Part shown: positions 6,469-8,358 of the stretch, piece after piece
How positions within the stretch are numbered: the first letter of the stretch is position 1
Layout of the letters: each line of letters starts with the position of its first letter
Source: JANRKT01 sp033763355
GTDB taxonomy: Bacteria; Bacteroidota; Bacteroidia; Chitinophagales; Chitinophagaceae
NCBI GenBank assembly: GCA_033763355.1
Contig: JANRKT010000155.1
Coordinates: 1 to 8,358 of the forward strand
Direction of reading: 5' to 3'
DNA: 8,358 nucleotides
Position numbers and translations under genes: made by a program
The notes under the pieces: model-generated
What the model saw: the letters and a program-made list of their open reading frames with translations, nothing else
Told to the model about the DNA's origin: nothing
Database searches by the model: none

Positions 6469-7302
6469 TCATGCTACAGCCTCTGCTTCTACAGGCACTT
6501 CAAGCGTTACTTTGTAATAGGTTTGCGAAATATCTTTTTCAAAATTAATACGTGCCTGCAATACTTTAATGCGGCTCTGGATATTCTTTAAGCCCAGGCC
6601 CTGTGCGCTTTTGTTCAGCCGGTCAAAATCTGCCTGGGTAATCCCCCGGCCATCGTGGTGCAGCCTGATATAAAACTTATCGTCGCTGTAATTCTGTGTA
6701 ACATGTATAAAGCTGGAGTTACTGTGTTTCAGGATATTATTCACCAATTCCTGCACCACCCTGAAAATAAGCAGCTCCTGTTCCGGCTTCAGCCTGATCC
6801 GGTAATCATGAAAGCGGCAACTTGCATTGATAGAGCCTGAAGCGCTGATTTTCTGAAACAAATCATTGATTGCAGATTCCAGACCGAAGTTTTTTAAAGT
6901 GGGTGGCATCAGGCTGTGCGAAATATTCCTGATGAGCTGAATGGTATCGTCAATAATCTGCTTGGCGTTGTATATGCTCTGCAACTGGGTATTAATATCC
7001 TGGTGCACAAGGTTTTCATTCAGGTAAAGGCGGGCTGTGGCCAGCAGCGGGCCCGCATCATCGTGCAGGTCGGCCGCAATGCGCTGCCGCTCCTCTTCCT
7101 GCCAGCGGATAGAGGCATTGAGTAAAATTTTCTGCTGTTCTTCCTCCATTTTCTGGAGCTGCATCTGGTAACGTATTACCCGCCGCTGGTGAAATACAAT
7201 AAATATTACCAGTCCGGCTGCCAGTACCAGCATACCGAGGGTGCCGAAATACAGTACGCTGGACACGCTTGAGGGGTTAGAAGATGTTTGTAAAAAGATC
7301 AT
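6469..7302 (-). CDS. Short sensor histidine kinase, HisKA_3 type, one membrane helix
   Basis: This 277-residue kinase has about 14 residues outside, one membrane helix (roughly 15-38, VLYFGTLGMLVLAAGLVIFI), a coiled-coil linker (about 42-70, QMQLQKMEEEQQKIL), the dimerisation and phosphoacceptor domain, and an ATPase domain. The phosphoacceptor is His80 in ERQRIAADLHDDAGPLL. The ATP-binding domain shows QELVNNILKHS (N box, 184-194), HHDGRGI (G1, 215-221) and GLGLKNIQSRI (G2, 235-245). It belongs to the class that pairs with NarL-type regulators, and such a regulator follows directly. There is no recognisable sensor domain, so signal input probably comes from a partner, with the flanking seven-helix proteins as natural candidates. 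Oddity: the phosphatase motif DxxxQ of this class reads DDAGP here, with Pro85 in place of Gln. The start ATG 7302 lies 39 bases after the preceding membrane protein gene. Confidence 0.93.
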   Translation of the reverse strand: MIFLQTSSNPSSVSSVLYFGTLGMLVLAAGLVIFIVFHQRRVIRYQMQLQKMEEEQQKILLNASIRWQEEERQRIAADLHDDAGPLLATARLYLNENLVHQDINTQLQSIYNAKQIIDDTIQLIRNISHSLMPPTLKNFGLESAINDLFQKISASGSINASCRFHDYRIRLKPEQELLIFRVVQELVNNILKHSNSSFIHVTQNYSDDKFYIRLHHDGRGITQADFDRLNKSAQGLGLKNIQSRIKVLQARINFEKDISQTYYKVTLEVPVEAEAVA

Positions 7303-7341
7303 TTATCAATCAACAGCTTTTAAGGGTTAGGGTTTCATTGG

Positions 7342-7968
7342 TCAGAAACTTGTTTTTCTTGACAGGGGCATGGAAAAATCTTTCTTTTCTGATTTTATCA
7401 TAAACGCAATAAACAGCAATACATTTTTCAAAAGATTAAAACATCCTATTAATAATTCATACGTTTTCCTGAATCCAAGGTCACTAAAATTGTTCTGGGA
7501 ATAGATAAACAGGAAAAAAGTTCCCGCAAAGTATATTATAAACGAAACTATGATCCAGAAATCGGCTGTTGAATATAAAAACAGACTGTTGGGTTCTCTT
7601 ATTTTCTCAAATAAATAGTAAATACAAAAGGCAATAATCAGTATTGACTCAACCCCGGATGGTATAGAGTCGAAGGAGTTTGACTGAGATACTATTAGCT
7701 CGTATAAAGCATAAACTAAAAAAGCAGCTGATACAACAACTATTACTCTTTTTGCATTTTTTGAGATTATCGAGTAGTATATAAAAATGGTTATAAAAAA
7801 ATATTCAGCAATTGTAAATAACCTGTAGGCTAAGAAGGGGGCATCAAAAATTTTTGTTGCAAGTGGTATAAACAGAATTTCTGTTAACAAACTATATAGC
7901 AGCAAATAAAATAAAACCCATAACCTCTTTTCTTTTTTTTTTCTAAATAGAAAAGAGATTATGGGCAA
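7342..7968 (-). CDS. Seven-helix membrane protein A of the two-component cassette (true start probably upstream)
   Basis: From TTG 7968, the only conventional start, the protein has 208 residues and six complete membrane helices, e.g. LWVLFYLLLYSLLTEILF, LFTIAEYFFITIFIYYSI, VIVVVSAAFLVYALYELI, GVESILIIAFCIYYLF, ADFWIIVSFIIYFAGTFFLF and LLIGCFNLLKNVLLFIAFMI. The frame stays open upstream to 8049 and there encodes a convincing first helix (HLIALIGSLSILLPIISFLF followed by the basic stretch RKKKEKR). TTG 7968 is a Leu codon in the middle of that helix. Helix 1 aligns with helix 1 of protein B (LP...LFR), so the natural protein probably has seven helices and a start near 8025. It resembles protein B and is inferred to serve the kinase as a membrane partner. 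The gene is clearly AT-richer than the kinase gene (12 of 60 bases are G or C at 7741-7800, against 41 of 60 at 7021-7080), and it holds a run of ten A residues near its 5' end. The exact function is unknown. Confidence 0.75.
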   Translation of the reverse strand: MPIISFLFRKKKEKRLWVLFYLLLYSLLTEILFIPLATKIFDAPFLAYRLFTIAEYFFITIFIYYSIISKNAKRVIVVVSAAFLVYALYELIVSQSNSFDSIPSGVESILIIAFCIYYLFEKIREPNSLFLYSTADFWIIVSFIIYFAGTFFLFIYSQNNFSDLGFRKTYELLIGCFNLLKNVLLFIAFMIKSEKKDFSMPLSRKTSF

Positions 7969-8049
7969 TAATATGGAAAGTGACCCTATGAGGGCTATAA
8001 GATGTTCTATATAAGGGCTTTTAATTAAGCCAAATATATAAACAATTAC
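7969..8049 (-). other. In-frame coding extension of membrane protein A without a conventional start codon
   Basis: Reading in the frame of the gene at 7342-7968, this 81-base stretch is open, ending at a TAA (8052-8050). It translates to a short lead plus most of a membrane helix (KSPYIEHLIALIGSLSILL). It holds no in-frame ATG, GTG, TTG or CTG, and no ATG in any of the three minus-strand frames. The best-placed candidate is an ATT codon at 8025-8023, lying where the promoter element at 8031-8038 would start the transcript. An unusual AUU start, a mutated start codon, or a sequencing error are all possible. Confidence 0.55.
8031..8038 (-). promoter_or_regulatory. Bacteroidota -7 promoter element (TATATTTG) for the two-component cassette
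   Basis: On the minus strand TATATTTG is a perfect match to TAnnTTTG. Twenty bases upstream lies TTTT (8062-8059), one mismatch from the TTTG expected near -33. Transcription would begin around 8030-8023, in the 88-base gap between the 8057-8356 gene and membrane protein A, so it would drive the A-kinase-regulator-B cassette. Confidence 0.55.
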
Positions 8050-8056
8050 TTAGTTT

Positions 8057-8356
8057 TTAAAATCCCTGATCCAATCCAAATTGAACCCATCCAAGACTTC
8101 TGTCAGCAACAATTCCTTCTTTTTTCTCAATGTCGCCGGCTTTGTTTACTGACTGGTATTCGAGGATTGGTAAACCATCCTGTCCTATACCAACAATCAC
8201 AAATGTTTTCCGCCCGTCTTCTTCAAGGGCATCGTAAATGGAAACACCAACACAGCCGGGCTGGCTCAGTATGTTTTCAATAATATTTTTTCCCACAAAA
8301 CGCATGTTGTCATCGCCAAATGCGTCGCGGTAGTTTTTTACCATTTTAGCTCCAAG
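8057..8356 (-). CDS. Small hypothetical protein, 3' part (5' end probably outside the window)
   Basis: I do not know a function for this protein. The frame is open to the right edge of the window (reading LGAK before the ATG at 8344), so the 95 residues from that ATG may not be the full length. There is no signal peptide or membrane helix, which suggests a cytoplasmic protein. Visible features are FGDDNMRFVGKNIIENIL (9-26 counted from ATG 8344), PGCVGVSIYDALEEDG (29-44), a strand FVIVGIGQDGLPILEY (48-63) and a closing IVADRSLGWVQFGLD (78-92). The pattern suggests a small alpha/beta fold. I have the impression of similar short hypothetical proteins in other Bacteroidota but cannot name a family. 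It lies upstream of the signalling cassette on the same strand, but the promoter element in the 88-base gap suggests separate transcription. No hairpin terminator follows it. Confidence 0.65.
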   Translation of the reverse strand, partial: LGAKMVKNYRDAFGDDNMRFVGKNIIENILSQPGCVGVSIYDALEEDGRKTFVIVGIGQDGLPILEYQSVNKAGDIEKKEGIVADRSLGWVQFGLDQGF

Positions 8357-8358
8357 TT

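Noticed and set aside
7316..7336. Telomere-like AAGGGTTAGGGTTT repeat between kinase and membrane gene A
   Set aside because: Only two short copies in a 39-base spacer; no array and no other sign of a chromosome end or repeat element.
8021..8028. TTAATTAA-type palindrome downstream of the promoter element
   Set aside because: An 8-base AT-only palindrome in AT-rich DNA is expected by chance and has no supporting context.

Overview
The window looks chromosomal and comes from a member of the Bacteroidota, most likely Chitinophagaceae or a close relative. The evidence is the gene content (DUF4835/PorD-like, DUF4296, a Bacteroidota-type RNA polymerase omega/Rpb6 protein, a two-domain CoaBC carrying Bacteroidota-style substitutions), moderate G+C, and -7 elements of the form TAnnTTTG. 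This placement is by recognition, not by a database search.

Left part, plus strand (1-4979). The end of an OmpA-like envelope protein is closed by a clear hairpin terminator (299-330). Then come bamD and rpoZ, overlapping by 4 bases and closed by a second strong terminator (1592-1621). Next is a tight chain: coaBC, a PorD-like DUF4835 gene (8-base overlap), a DUF4296 lipoprotein (4-base overlap), and 31 bases later an unrecognised 252-residue protein with an Asp-rich DDLDD stretch. The region mixes outer-membrane assembly and secretion with two housekeeping functions, transcription and coenzyme A synthesis.

Right part, minus strand (8356-4980), read right to left. It starts with the 3' part of a small cytoplasmic protein of unknown function. 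Then follows a compact signalling cassette: a seven-helix membrane protein (A), a short one-helix histidine kinase without a sensor domain, a NarL/LuxR-type response regulator, and a second seven-helix membrane protein (B). A and B look like distant members of one family, so they may supply the sensing that the kinase lacks. The cassette meets the plus-strand operon tail to tail at position 4979/4980 with no intergenic base.

The most interesting signals are in the cassette. The kinase has Pro where the DxxxQ phosphatase Gln normally sits. Membrane gene A is much more AT-rich than the kinase gene beside it. Its first transmembrane helix is encoded upstream of the first usable ATG/GTG/TTG codon, directly below a good TAnnTTTG promoter element. 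I saw no tRNA, rRNA, CRISPR array, insertion sequence or prophage gene. No stretch longer than 300 bases lacks a gene.
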